Positions 5,721-13,251 of a stretch of 35,337 nucleotides of DNA are shown here, piece after piece. Made by a program: the position numbers and the translations under genes. Source of the stretch: Candidatus Nanoarchaeia archaeon. Lineage in GTDB: Archaea; Nanobdellota; Nanobdellia; Woesearchaeales; JACPBV01. The DNA lies in contig JANQNH010000007.1 of the NCBI GenBank assembly GCA_028279655.1, positions 1 through 35,337 on the forward strand, in the 5' to 3' direction. Within the stretch, counting starts at the first letter, position 1; the number at the start of each line of letters is the position of its first letter. The notes beneath the pieces were generated by a model. It saw only the letters and a list, made by a program, of their open reading frames with translations. It did not search any database and was not told the origin of the DNA.

Positions 5721-7439
5721 TTAATCTGCATTTGTAAATTCATGCTCAAAACCTAAGCGACTTATATAGTTTGAAAATTTAATAAGCAAATCTGAAGAAT
5801 AAGGTTGTTTTAGTCTTCCAATTCTTTTTATATTAAAATTAACTGACTTCTTTTTTTCAATTTTGGCATCCACAATCAAACCATTTGATAAACTTTCAAA
5901 GTTCACTTTATCCTTATTCAAAATATCTGAGAATTTTTTATTTATTTCTTCAAACCTAATTTTCCAGCCAGGGGTTAGTCCATTTGGCTCCTTAAAAGAT
6001 TTTGAATACTTTACTTCTCCTTTTTTGTCAAAAACACATAAATCTAGTAAATCTAATTCAACTACATGAAGTTTACTAAAATTAACACAAAAATCTTGAT
6101 TCTTTTCAAAATAATTTAGAGGATAATATTTTGTAGAAGTTTCATAATTATTAATTGCTTTTATTATATTCTTACGCGTTTCTTGTTGACTTATATTATC
6201 TTTCTTATAAGATTCTACATTCTCAATTAAATTTTGAATTAAAGAGTTATGAGCAGGATGCCCTTTAACTAATTCAAGAAGAATTACTTTTGCAGCTGTT
6301 CTCGAACCATCGTTCCTAATGACTAAACTACATGGCTGAGATATTAAAATAAAAAATCTTTTATCATAGAAAAAAATATCTCCAAGTTCTAAAGGAATCG
6401 GAAGATTTGAAAGATATTTTTTTGATTCATACATAGTCATGTGCTGTAAGTTCCAGATTTCATCTTTGTTAACTTTTTTTTCATCTGACGAAATTGAACT
6501 TATCTGACGAATATTACTTGCTAGATTTAATATGTCTTTATTATCTTTGATACTCGCACGAGTTTTTGAAGCATGAAGTAAATAATATAGTCTTAATAAA
6601 GTATCAATCTCTAATGTCCCTTCTCTATTAGAAGACCTAAAGACAATTTCATCGAAATGAATAATGTTTAACTCGTTTAGTTTTTCTAAAGCTTCTTTAT
6701 TATTGTTTTGCACTTCTTTGTGTAAATTTTCTTTTAATTTATTACATTGATAATTCAAAACAATAAGTTTTAGTCCATGAATGATGGAATCATCATTGAT
6801 TAATCTTGTTTTCGCTAGTGGATAAATAAATTTTGATTCATTCTTAAATTCAGACTTCCATGCGTCCCATTCTTCATTAAGAGTATTAATCGTATGCGTT
6901 AATAAACCAAATAAGATACTTTCCTTTTTTCCATGATCCTTTATTATTTTTTTTATTATAACTGACCCATCTCTATTTCCACCAAGCTCTTTATCAAATA
7001 ATAAAAGTAGCTTACTTTTTTTTGAGCAATTCTTAAGTATACCCTTTTTCTGATCTTCCCATTGTTCTGGTGTCATACCAATAAATTTTTTATCTGTAAA
7101 TAAATCAGTAATTTTTTTCATGTAGAATGGCTCAATAATACTTTTATCTTCACATAAATTAGTTAAAGCATTCAAAATTTGATTTTTTTTATCATCATCA
7201 TACTCAGAAGTCCAGTTAGTCTCTATTTTTTGTTTCCAAATAGATTCTGTAGATGAAAAATCAATATCAAATAAACCGTTTATCTGTGAAATCTTACCCT
7301 TATCTTTTAAATAATCACAAGCACCTTTTATTGAAGATGCTATTTCAGTATCTTCTTGAAAATTATCATCAACAAAAACAATATTCTTTATATCTAATGT
7401 ATCCATTAAACTACATAATTGTTGGCTTGCAGAAGTCAT
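5721..7439 (-). CDS. response-receiver domain protein with large C-terminal region
   Basis: A 572-residue protein. Residues about 15-225 are a divergent receiver domain with all signature positions: the acid pair Asp24-Asp25 (IVFVDDN), the candidate phospho-acceptor Asp149 (LLLLFDKELGG), Thr181/Thr183 (FGLLTHT) and Lys210 (YPLAK). A long helical insert separates the first two motifs. Residues 230-572 are unassigned, with a strand-rich patch near ELGDIFFYDKRFFILISQP. There is no DNA-binding output domain. Its start overlaps the end of the GHKL gene by 4 nt, so the two are coupled. It is probably the receiver for phosphate from His611 of that protein. The output is unknown. Confidence 0.7.
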   Translation of the reverse strand: MTSASQQLCSLMDTLDIKNIVFVDDNFQEDTEIASSIKGACDYLKDKGKISQINGLFDIDFSSTESIWKQKIETNWTSEYDDDKKNQILNALTNLCEDKSIIEPFYMKKITDLFTDKKFIGMTPEQWEDQKKGILKNCSKKSKLLLLFDKELGGNRDGSVIIKKIIKDHGKKESILFGLLTHTINTLNEEWDAWKSEFKNESKFIYPLAKTRLINDDSIIHGLKLIVLNYQCNKLKENLHKEVQNNNKEALEKLNELNIIHFDEIVFRSSNREGTLEIDTLLRLYYLLHASKTRASIKDNKDILNLASNIRQISSISSDEKKVNKDEIWNLQHMTMYESKKYLSNLPIPLELGDIFFYDKRFFILISQPCSLVIRNDGSRTAAKVILLELVKGHPAHNSLIQNLIENVESYKKDNISQQETRKNIIKAINNYETSTKYYPLNYFEKNQDFCVNFSKLHVVELDLLDLCVFDKKGEVKYSKSFKEPNGLTPGWKIRFEEINKKFSDILNKDKVNFESLSNGLIVDAKIEKKKSVNFNIKRIGRLKQPYSSDLLIKFSNYISRLGFEHEFTNAD

Positions 7440-9928
7440 TCTTTAATGACCCCACTAAGATCAATAATAAATTTAAACATTTTCTTGAATTTGTTTCTTT
7501 CAGTGGATAATTGGATAGAACATCCTTCGCTATCTAAAAATTGAGTAACTAAAAATAAACCTAGCCCACGACCCTCTCCTTTTCTTTTGCATGATACAAA
7601 AGGTTCAAATAAAGAAGTCTCTACTGATGAGTCTATACCCTTGCCATTATCATAAAGATAAACATAAGGATTATCTATTTCAATAGTGATAATCCCTTCT
7701 TTAATTGACTTCTCTCTCAATAATTGACTTAACCAATATTCTGAATTTATTATAAGATTCTCGAATATCTGGATTAACTTTCCTTTATTCATGTAAATAT
7801 TGAATAGTTCATTATTATTTTTTATATCTAGCTTAATTTTTTTCTCTGAGAATCTTTCATTATAATATTCTTTTTCTTTTTTCCAAAAATCGTTTAATTC
7901 GATTTTCTCTCTTTTTTCTCTAACATATTTTAAAGAAGGAGTTAAGTGGGTTAATTGTTTTCTCAAACCATTAAGTAATGACTTTGCATTCTCAAGATAT
8001 ACTTTAATTTTTAAGTCATTTATCTTTTTTTGTTTTAAATATAAAATTATTGCATCAGTTCTTTCATAAAATCTATCAATAATATTATTAATTTCATGAC
8101 TTAATCCTTCGACGGTCATTCCCAAACTTGCAGCTTGATAGAAATCTTCAATTTGCCCTTCATATTTTTGAAGTTCATATTTTATCACATTTGAAACAGA
8201 ATTTAGTTTATCTGAATTAGTTAAATTCTCACCAATTTCTTTAATTGAATTCTTAATATTTTTTTGTGTATCTTCTAAAGATTTTAAAGAATCCTGTAAA
8301 TCCTTATTTGAAGGTTTATTATTTTTTTCTAATCCAACTCTGATATTAGAAATTGTTTTATTAAACTTGTTTATCTCATTTGAAGTCTTTTCAAGCATGT
8401 CCTTTGATTTTTTAGAATCTTTTCCGACTTTCTTAATATAATCAACAGCTTTATCAACGTTTGTACCTTCATCAATTCCAATATTTTCCTCTTCTTTTTT
8501 CTTTAAGAATTCATTAACTCCTCTTCTAATAAAAGTATGAAGTTTTTCCGAGAAGTCTATAAAATCCCTTAAAATTAAGTAGAAATTTCTATAGTAAGGC
8601 GTATCTCTAAATCCCTCTCTAGATGAAATTTCTTGTAAACATTGATTTTCTTTGGCAGAAATTGAAATATAACCTAATGTATTGTGTGTTCTTAATCCAT
8701 AAAATGAAGCTCCACCAACCTGCTGTTCTCCTATATCCAACCAATCTTTATCAACAGGAATGCCAAAACCATCTCGATAAATATGAACGCCCGATATATT
8801 TTTTATTAAATTGGAATATTCCGATTTAGAATTAAACACATCTAATTTTTTATACCCTTCTCGTAGATTGAATGAATCTATTTCTCCATTAAATGAACCA
8901 GGATATGCTTTATTTCCATCAATTAACAATAAATCAGGAATATTCTCAAAAGACTTACTATATTCAGAAGTAAAATACCATTTTAAATCATTAGATGTTT
9001 TAATCCTATAAAAAGAGAAATCTTTTTTTTTCTTTAAATGTGCTAAGAATGCCTTGCCCTTGTCCTTCTCAATATACTTATTAAACAAGTCTTGCTTCTC
9101 TCTTGTCTGGTCAGATTTTAAAAATGAAAACCTGAATTTTCCTATCACCGATAAACCCTTAACTTCATTTGATTTATCAAAATCGATTTCGTATCTTGTA
9201 AAAGAAGAATCTCTAATTTTTTTAGTAATTGCAATAAGATCCTTTTCTTCACCATTAACATTAATTGAAAGATTAAATTTATTTATTGGAAAAAAAGGAG
9301 AGATTAATACTGATAATTTAGATAATAATTTAGACAAATGTTTCTGTTCTTCCCATACTTCAATGTGTTTCAGGTCAGAAATCACTAATCTAGTGCCTTT
9401 ATTGTTTTTTTTATCCAATTTCTTAAAAGTGATATCTACATCAGATAACTTTATTTTAGACTCAAAATCAGTCCATTTGAATCCAATATAATATCCTTCC
9501 TTTCCCTTTTCTGGAAAAGTAAAAATCTCAATATTATCTCCTAATCTTTGTGACGCTAATCTTCCAAGACCCTTATCTCCTAAAGGAGTTCTCCCTTTTT
9601 TAGTGGTTTTTCCTGCTTTCTTCATATCTCCTTTTACTGAATTAGAAATTATTAACCATGCTTTTTCTATAATCTCAGAAGTCATTCCTTTTCCATCATC
9701 TTCTATCACAATACTTCCTTTTGCATTTTTATATACAGAATCTTTAGCTTCGTTCTTTAGTTTAGTACTTATTTTAACTGAAGCATAAGATGCATCAGCA
9801 TCATAAGAATTTTTCACTAATTCTACTAAAGCTTGAACTTCATCAGTAACTAAATCTTCTCCTAATTTGAAGACAACAGATGGATGAATATCAAATTTTA
9901 CATCTTTTAGCTTAATTTCATTTGCCAT
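7436..9928 (-). CDS. double GHKL protein: MORC/Hsp90-like ATPase fused to histidine kinase
   Basis: An 830-residue protein with two ATP-binding modules. The N-terminal GHKL ATPase shows ELVKNSYDAD (36-45), EDDGKGM (76-82) and GDKGLGR (117-123), followed by an S5-like region with NTLGYISIS (416-424) typical of MORC-like and MutL/Hsp90-like ATPases. A coiled coil spans about 475-600. The C-terminal half is a histidine kinase: the H-box GLSHEINN with His611, the N-box ENLIINS (723-729), DNGKGI (760-765) and GEGRGLGL (784-791). It has no membrane segment. It lies 1 nt after the methyltransferase and overlaps the receiver gene. Prokaryotic MORC-like ATPases are known from restriction-modification contexts; the kinase fusion suggests that sensing is relayed by phosphate. 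Confidence 0.8.
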   Translation of the reverse strand: MANEIKLKDVKFDIHPSVVFKLGEDLVTDEVQALVELVKNSYDADASYASVKISTKLKNEAKDSVYKNAKGSIVIEDDGKGMTSEIIEKAWLIISNSVKGDMKKAGKTTKKGRTPLGDKGLGRLASQRLGDNIEIFTFPEKGKEGYYIGFKWTDFESKIKLSDVDITFKKLDKKNNKGTRLVISDLKHIEVWEEQKHLSKLLSKLSVLISPFFPINKFNLSINVNGEEKDLIAITKKIRDSSFTRYEIDFDKSNEVKGLSVIGKFRFSFLKSDQTREKQDLFNKYIEKDKGKAFLAHLKKKKDFSFYRIKTSNDLKWYFTSEYSKSFENIPDLLLIDGNKAYPGSFNGEIDSFNLREGYKKLDVFNSKSEYSNLIKNISGVHIYRDGFGIPVDKDWLDIGEQQVGGASFYGLRTHNTLGYISISAKENQCLQEISSREGFRDTPYYRNFYLILRDFIDFSEKLHTFIRRGVNEFLKKKEEENIGIDEGTNVDKAVDYIKKVGKDSKKSKDMLEKTSNEINKFNKTISNIRVGLEKNNKPSNKDLQDSLKSLEDTQKNIKNSIKEIGENLTNSDKLNSVSNVIKYELQKYEGQIEDFYQAASLGMTVEGLSHEINNIIDRFYERTDAIILYLKQKKINDLKIKVYLENAKSLLNGLRKQLTHLTPSLKYVREKREKIELNDFWKKEKEYYNERFSEKKIKLDIKNNNELFNIYMNKGKLIQIFENLIINSEYWLSQLLREKSIKEGIITIEIDNPYVYLYDNGKGIDSSVETSLFEPFVSCKRKGEGRGLGLFLVTQFLDSEGCSIQLSTERNKFKKMFKFIIDLSGVIKE

Positions 9929-9929
9929 T

Positions 9930-11285
9930 TTAGTTAGTCTTTCTTAATATTAGTATTTCTTCTTTTGTCATGGTATCTGAACTTTTATTTCTATTTGCCA
10001 TACGCTTATTACATATGTCTCTGTCCAACTTCAAAACTAATTTAGACCCATAATATTCTAAGATTTCCTGTAAGATTTTATCTAATGGAATTGAGATTCC
10101 ACCTACACACCTATTTCCCACAGTCCAAACCATGTAACCATCTTTTCTCAAAACTGATAGACTATTTTTTAGGCTCTTTCTTAAATCTTCATAAAAATTA
10201 ATTACTTTGTAAGTTTTATCTTCATGTTCAATACTAAGTTCAGCAATAATTTTTTTTAAAGTGGGTGAAACTTCAAAAAGTTTTTCATATACTTTATCAC
10301 TAATATCTTTTGATGCTGAGCCACCTAAACTAAGTTTATCTATATATGTGGTAACATTTAGACATTTTAGAGGAATTTTGTTATCAATATCTTTTGTTGG
10401 AATAAATTGAAGTGGAAGATATGAGAATTGTCCATAGGTAACAGTAGTATGATTATCCCCATAAGGAGGAGAAGAGATTATCAAATCGAATTTTTTGTTT
10501 CTCAAACATGTAATTTTCTTAGCAGAATCGTTTAAATGTATTTTTACATGATTTTTATATGCTCCTTTACTCAGCATTTCTGCATTCTCCAAATCAGATT
10601 TTTGTAAGCAAAAATGCTCATAATTATTTAGTAGTATTGATTTAAACTTTTCAATTACATCTATTTCTCTACTTTCAATATCTTCTTTTGTTCTGATGTG
10701 CAACTTGAACGTAGAGGTTCTAGAATTACTTGATTGTCTTATTGTTTCTCCGAATGCGACCCAAAAAAATCTTCTAGCCCACAGCATATTTTCCTCTAAA
10801 ATTGCTCTCCTAACTCTTGATAAACTCTGTAATACTTCTTTTGTAAACCACTTATCCCTATTTACAAAAGATACATCAATAGATATTCTCTCATCAGAAT
10901 CTATTTGATTAATTAATTTATCAATTTTATTTTTAATCGCTTTTTCATAGAAAGGTCCTTTCTTTGCTTTGCACAGAAGGATTGCAAGAGGATTAATATC
11001 TATTCCTTGAAAAGACAAACCTTGATACATACACTCGGCCATGACTGTTCCAGAACCAGCAAATGGATCAAGTACGGTTTTGATGTCCTTCACGTTTTTT
11101 ACAATACAGCTTATTAATTCTGATTGCATTGCAGGAACCATCATTGCTGGATAATTAAAATATACGTGGCTTTTTTGTCTTTTTGTATCTTCTTTAAATG
11201 ACCAATAATCAGAATCTTTCGTGATTAACTCATTGTAAATATTTATATCAATCTTATCTTGAGAATAATCTGCTTGGGTGCTCAT
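9930..11285 (-). CDS. DNA amino-methyltransferase (N4-cytosine or N6-adenine)
   Basis: A 451-residue protein. The SAM site is VLDPFAGSGTVMAEC (71-85) with the following acidic GIDINP (94-99), and the catalytic motif is SPPYGD (272-277). The tetrapeptide SPPY is common in N4-cytosine enzymes, but the target base cannot be fixed from sequence. Residues 100-265 between the two motifs are a long helical insert that may read the DNA target. No endonuclease gene accompanies it. It overlaps the upstream wHTH gene by 4 nt and is followed by the GHKL ATPase after 1 nt, so it is the second gene of one operon. It probably marks self DNA for the ATPase/receiver pair. Confidence 0.8.
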   Translation of the reverse strand: MSTQADYSQDKIDINIYNELITKDSDYWSFKEDTKRQKSHVYFNYPAMMVPAMQSELISCIVKNVKDIKTVLDPFAGSGTVMAECMYQGLSFQGIDINPLAILLCKAKKGPFYEKAIKNKIDKLINQIDSDERISIDVSFVNRDKWFTKEVLQSLSRVRRAILEENMLWARRFFWVAFGETIRQSSNSRTSTFKLHIRTKEDIESREIDVIEKFKSILLNNYEHFCLQKSDLENAEMLSKGAYKNHVKIHLNDSAKKITCLRNKKFDLIISSPPYGDNHTTVTYGQFSYLPLQFIPTKDIDNKIPLKCLNVTTYIDKLSLGGSASKDISDKVYEKLFEVSPTLKKIIAELSIEHEDKTYKVINFYEDLRKSLKNSLSVLRKDGYMVWTVGNRCVGGISIPLDKILQEILEYYGSKLVLKLDRDICNKRMANRNKSSDTMTKEEILILRKTN

Positions 11286-11557
11286 TTCATATCACCCTTT
11301 TTTTGTTTAATATTTTCCAAAAACCTTAATCCTTCATCTGTTATCGAAATTTTAAACGATGTTTTCTTCGATGGGCTGTTATCTTTATCAATCTTCGTTA
11401 TTTCTATAAAGCCATATTTTTCTAATGCTAAGCAGTTATTCTTTATTGTAATGAAACTAGTACCAACTAATCGTGTGAGTTGAAAAAAGGAGTTTATAGT
11501 ACTCTTTCTTAACTCTTCAAGTATCTTAAATCTTATTTCATCGCTACTACGTAACAT
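11282..11557 (-). CDS. winged-helix regulator heading the methyltransferase operon
   Basis: A 91-residue winged-helix protein: EIRFKILEELRKSTINSFFQLTR, then recognition helix SFITIKNNCLALEKYGF and wing EITKIDKDNSPSKKTSFKISIT, then a helix for dimer contact. It heads the minus-strand operon and overlaps the methyltransferase start by 4 nt. It is divergent from the small gene at 11612 across 54 bp that hold an 18-bp palindrome and a half copy. It is the counterpart of the regulator at 1373-1636 in cassette 3. Its likely job is to restrain the operon and itself. Start ATG 11557 lies next to the half operator. Confidence 0.72.
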   Translation of the reverse strand: MLRSSDEIRFKILEELRKSTINSFFQLTRLVGTSFITIKNNCLALEKYGFIEITKIDKDNSPSKKTSFKISITDEGLRFLENIKQKKGDMK

Positions 11558-11611
11558 CAGTATAGATTTAGAGAAACATTTATATATAGGTTCAGTATAG
11601 TTCTATACTGT
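11558..11611. promoter_or_regulatory. divergent promoter with palindromic operator
   Basis: The perfect palindrome CAGTATAGTTCTATACTG (11593-11610) ends one base before ATG 11612. A half copy CAGTATAG (11558-11565) lies next to the start of the regulator on the other strand. Between them is TATA-like ATTTATATATAG (11577-11588), 29 nt from the ATG, so the plus-strand transcript should be leaderless. The GAAACATTTA lead-in to the TATA is shared with the promoter at 1658-1672 in cassette 3. Confidence 0.65.
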
Positions 11612-11863
11612 ATGAAGAAACTAAAAGAAATAGAAAAAGATTGCTTACAACTGAAAAAAGAAAAGCAACTTACAGAATATGGTAAAGGTCAATTAGACTT
11701 AATCAAAATCATAAAGAAAGAATTACCTAAAAAAGAAAAATATACTGTTGATATTCTAAAAAAATACCCTGATAAATCAAGAACTGCTATATCAAATTTG
11801 ATGATAGCAAATGAATTACATAATCTATCAAAAATAATAGAAAAGAAACGGAACTCCCCTTAA
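11612..11863 (+). CDS. small DC/LTEYG-domain protein with C-terminal HTH-like segment
   Basis: An 83-residue, very basic protein. Its N-terminal half (LKEIEKDC...LTEYGKGQ) is homologous to that of the protein at 1695-1955. Its C-terminal half replaces the zinc ribbon by YTVDILKKYPDKSRTAISNLMI, which looks like a short helix-turn-helix. The same N-terminal domain with exchanged C-terminus, beside a divergent wHTH gene in two cassettes, suggests a standard regulatory partner that can be paired with different outputs. No known family is recognised. The start follows from the TATA-to-ATG distance. Confidence 0.6.
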   Translation: MKKLKEIEKDCLQLKKEKQLTEYGKGQLDLIKIIKKELPKKEKYTVDILKKYPDKSRTAISNLMIANELHNLSKIIEKKRNSP

Positions 11864-11956
11864 CTGTATTAACTAAAAGAGGCTTCGCCTTTGATGTATT
11901 AAAATTGTCCCCTAGATACTTGTTCTTAATGTAACGCTTCGCTTTTTAAAAGGAAC

Positions 11957-12157
11957 TCAGACCCCCAGTGCTACGCACATATAGTCTCGGCTTCGCCTCG
12001 AATTAATAGAACCCAAATTTGACTTTTCGGACGAAATCCGCCAGAACTCCGCAATCGTATTAATGTCCTTATCGCTGTAATTCTTTAAAGAACCTGATTC
12101 TATAACATGCTGTTTGAATAGAAACGATTGCTCGTAAACTGGCGGAGTATTTAACAC
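11957..12157 (-). other. 66-codon ORF across site e, doubtful
   Basis: An open frame whose start lies inside site e and whose last 15-20 codons translate the cassette-end repeat. The middle part (for example KNYSDKDINTIAEFWRIS) looks more protein-like than random AT-rich sequence. It could be the remnant of a gene truncated by cassette exchange. I would not treat it as a functional gene. Confidence 0.2.
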
Positions 12158-12171
12158 GCGTTAAACAAAAT
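12144..12171 (+). repeat. dif-like site e
   Basis: Core CACGCG (12155-12160), left arm ending TATTTAA and right arm TTAAACAAAAT (12161-12171). It is the most divergent right arm of the set. The outer repeat of cassette 5 begins at the very next base, 12172. Confidence 0.6.
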
Positions 12172-13223
12172 CGAAAGAAAGACCTAAAAATAGGAAAGGG
12201 GCGGAATTTGATAATATCGTTACTACTGTACAGGAACTATAAACAGAAACATTTAAATATGATGAGAAACTTACCAAATAGCATGGCAGAACAGGTAATT
12301 GATAAATCTAGTATTGAAAAAGTAGTTTTTGATATGGATGGTACTCTCTATAGAAAAGATATTGAATATTCACATGGAGCAGGAACCATTCAAACAGCAC
12401 ATGATTTCTTTAGATTTCTAGCATATGATCGGATGACAAAAAACAAGGATTTGCCAGAAAAAATATTAGATGAATTAGTCCAAGAATATCATACTCGAAC
12501 AAAGAACATGACTTTACAACAGGCAATTGATAATGTTCCTGATGAAACAAAAACTAGCTATCTTAAATTGGTGGAAGAGTACAGTTCAAATGGTAAAGTA
12601 TTTGCTGGTGAATTTGGTACAAGCAACACTTTTCTTCATCAGATGATAGAAAATATAGACTATGATTCAATCTTAGTTGAAAATCCACAACTACAACAAA
12701 CCATGCAACATTTAAAGAATCAAGATTATGGTTTAGGTATATTAACAACAGACACATTCGGTACTTTAAGTAAAGTTATGAAGGTTTTAGGACTAAACCT
12801 AGAAGATTTCCATATGAATACTGGTGATGAATATCCTGTATTATGTGCAGAGAATGTTCCTCAAAAGAAACCCTCTCCTGATGGTTTTAACAGAATAGCT
12901 GAAATCTATCAAGATGTTGATCCAAGCACGATATTATACATAGGTGACCATTTCGAAAAAGATATTGAGACTTCACTAAGAGCTGGATTTCAAGCAATCC
13001 ATGTTGTACCATCTGGTCCGAAGATGGAACTCAAAACCGCAGATATTGATGGCACACAAAAAGAATATATTCAGGTAAATGATGTTTCGGTTGTAAAAGA
13101 TTTACTATAAAATTCCGCCCCTTAATTCTTTATATTTAAAGGACTTCGTCCTTGATACGGTCTTTCTTTCGACTCTCGACACTTTGTGTCGAGCCACGCT
13201 GCGCTTTCCTCCCTTCGGTCGTC
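12172..13223. mobile_element. Cassette 5: HAD hydrolase
   Basis: The clearest cassette. Outer repeat CGAAAGAAAGACC (12172-12184) matches 13159-13171 (13 bp perfect). Inner repeat AAGGGGCGGAATTT (12196-12209) matches 13110-13123 (14 bp perfect). The left spacer is 11 nt; the right spacer is 35 nt and holds an AGGACTTCGTCCT hairpin. A CTCGACAC/GTGTCGAG hairpin (13174-13192) and further GC-rich sequence lead to site f. The last base of the gene's stop codon (13110) is the first base of the inner repeat. Confidence 0.78.
12283..13110 (+). CDS. HAD-superfamily hydrolase
   Basis: A 275-residue protein with all four HAD motifs: FDMDGTLY (nucleophile and general acid Asp, motif I), ILTTDTFGT (motif II Thr), KKPSPDGF (motif III Lys) and YIGDHFEKDI (motif IV). 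A helical cap lies between motifs I and II. It is a phosphatase or phosphotransferase of small molecules; the substrate is not readable. I chose ATG 12283 because a TATA-like ACATTTAAATA (12250-12260) lies about 30 nt upstream. The upstream in-frame ATGs at 12259 and 12262 overlap that box, and a TTG at 12208 lies in the inverted repeat. A phosphatase alone in a mobile cassette could be a metabolic or nucleotide-depleting function; this is open. Confidence 0.8.
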   Translation: MAEQVIDKSSIEKVVFDMDGTLYRKDIEYSHGAGTIQTAHDFFRFLAYDRMTKNKDLPEKILDELVQEYHTRTKNMTLQQAIDNVPDETKTSYLKLVEEYSSNGKVFAGEFGTSNTFLHQMIENIDYDSILVENPQLQQTMQHLKNQDYGLGILTTDTFGTLSKVMKVLGLNLEDFHMNTGDEYPVLCAENVPQKKPSPDGFNRIAEIYQDVDPSTILYIGDHFEKDIETSLRAGFQAIHVVPSGPKMELKTADIDGTQKEYIQVNDVSVVKDLL

Positions 13224-13251
13224 AGGTCGTTTAACAGCGATTATACGACAT
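13224..13251 (+). repeat. dif-like site f
   Basis: Core CAGCGA (13235-13240), left arm ending GTTTAA and right arm TTATACGACAT (13241-13251). It shares the CA core start and the TTAT and AT ends with the other sites, and it separates the GC-rich tail of cassette 5 from the repeat of cassette 6. Confidence 0.6.

Larger units (their letters stand above)
4882..12143. mobile_element. Cassette 4: HEPN plus methyltransferase/GHKL/receiver system
   Basis: This 7.3-kb cassette has two nested sets of private inverted repeats. Outer set: AAATTTGAGTTC (4883-4894) with 12009-12020 (one mismatch), and GGGGTCTGAG (4908-4917) with 11956-11965 (perfect). Inner set: AGGGGACAATTTTAA (4966-4980) with 11899-11913 (15 bp perfect), and GGGGAGTTCC (4988-4997) with 11850-11859 (perfect). 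Spacers are 13 and 7 nt on the left and 43 and 39 nt on the right, and the long ones contain GGCTTCGCC hairpins. The double set suggests a cassette inside a cassette. Positions 4708-5042 and 11864-12282 hold no convincing gene. Confidence 0.75.

Noticed and set aside
8623..9788. Several plus-strand ORFs inside the GHKL gene
   Set aside because: They are shadows of a gene with clear conserved motifs in the minus frame, without promoters or recognisable domains of their own.
1258..12005. CRISPR array from the recurring TATATGTGCGTAGCAC motif
   Set aside because: Four copies only (1283, 4769, 4918, 11969), in both orientations and kilobases apart, with no regular spacers. They belong to cassette ends.
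1243..12020. Ordinary transposon insertions with terminal inverted repeats
   Set aside because: The repeats are private to each cassette, no transposase ORF is present, and I see no target-site duplications outside them. The only constant sequence is the dif-like site.
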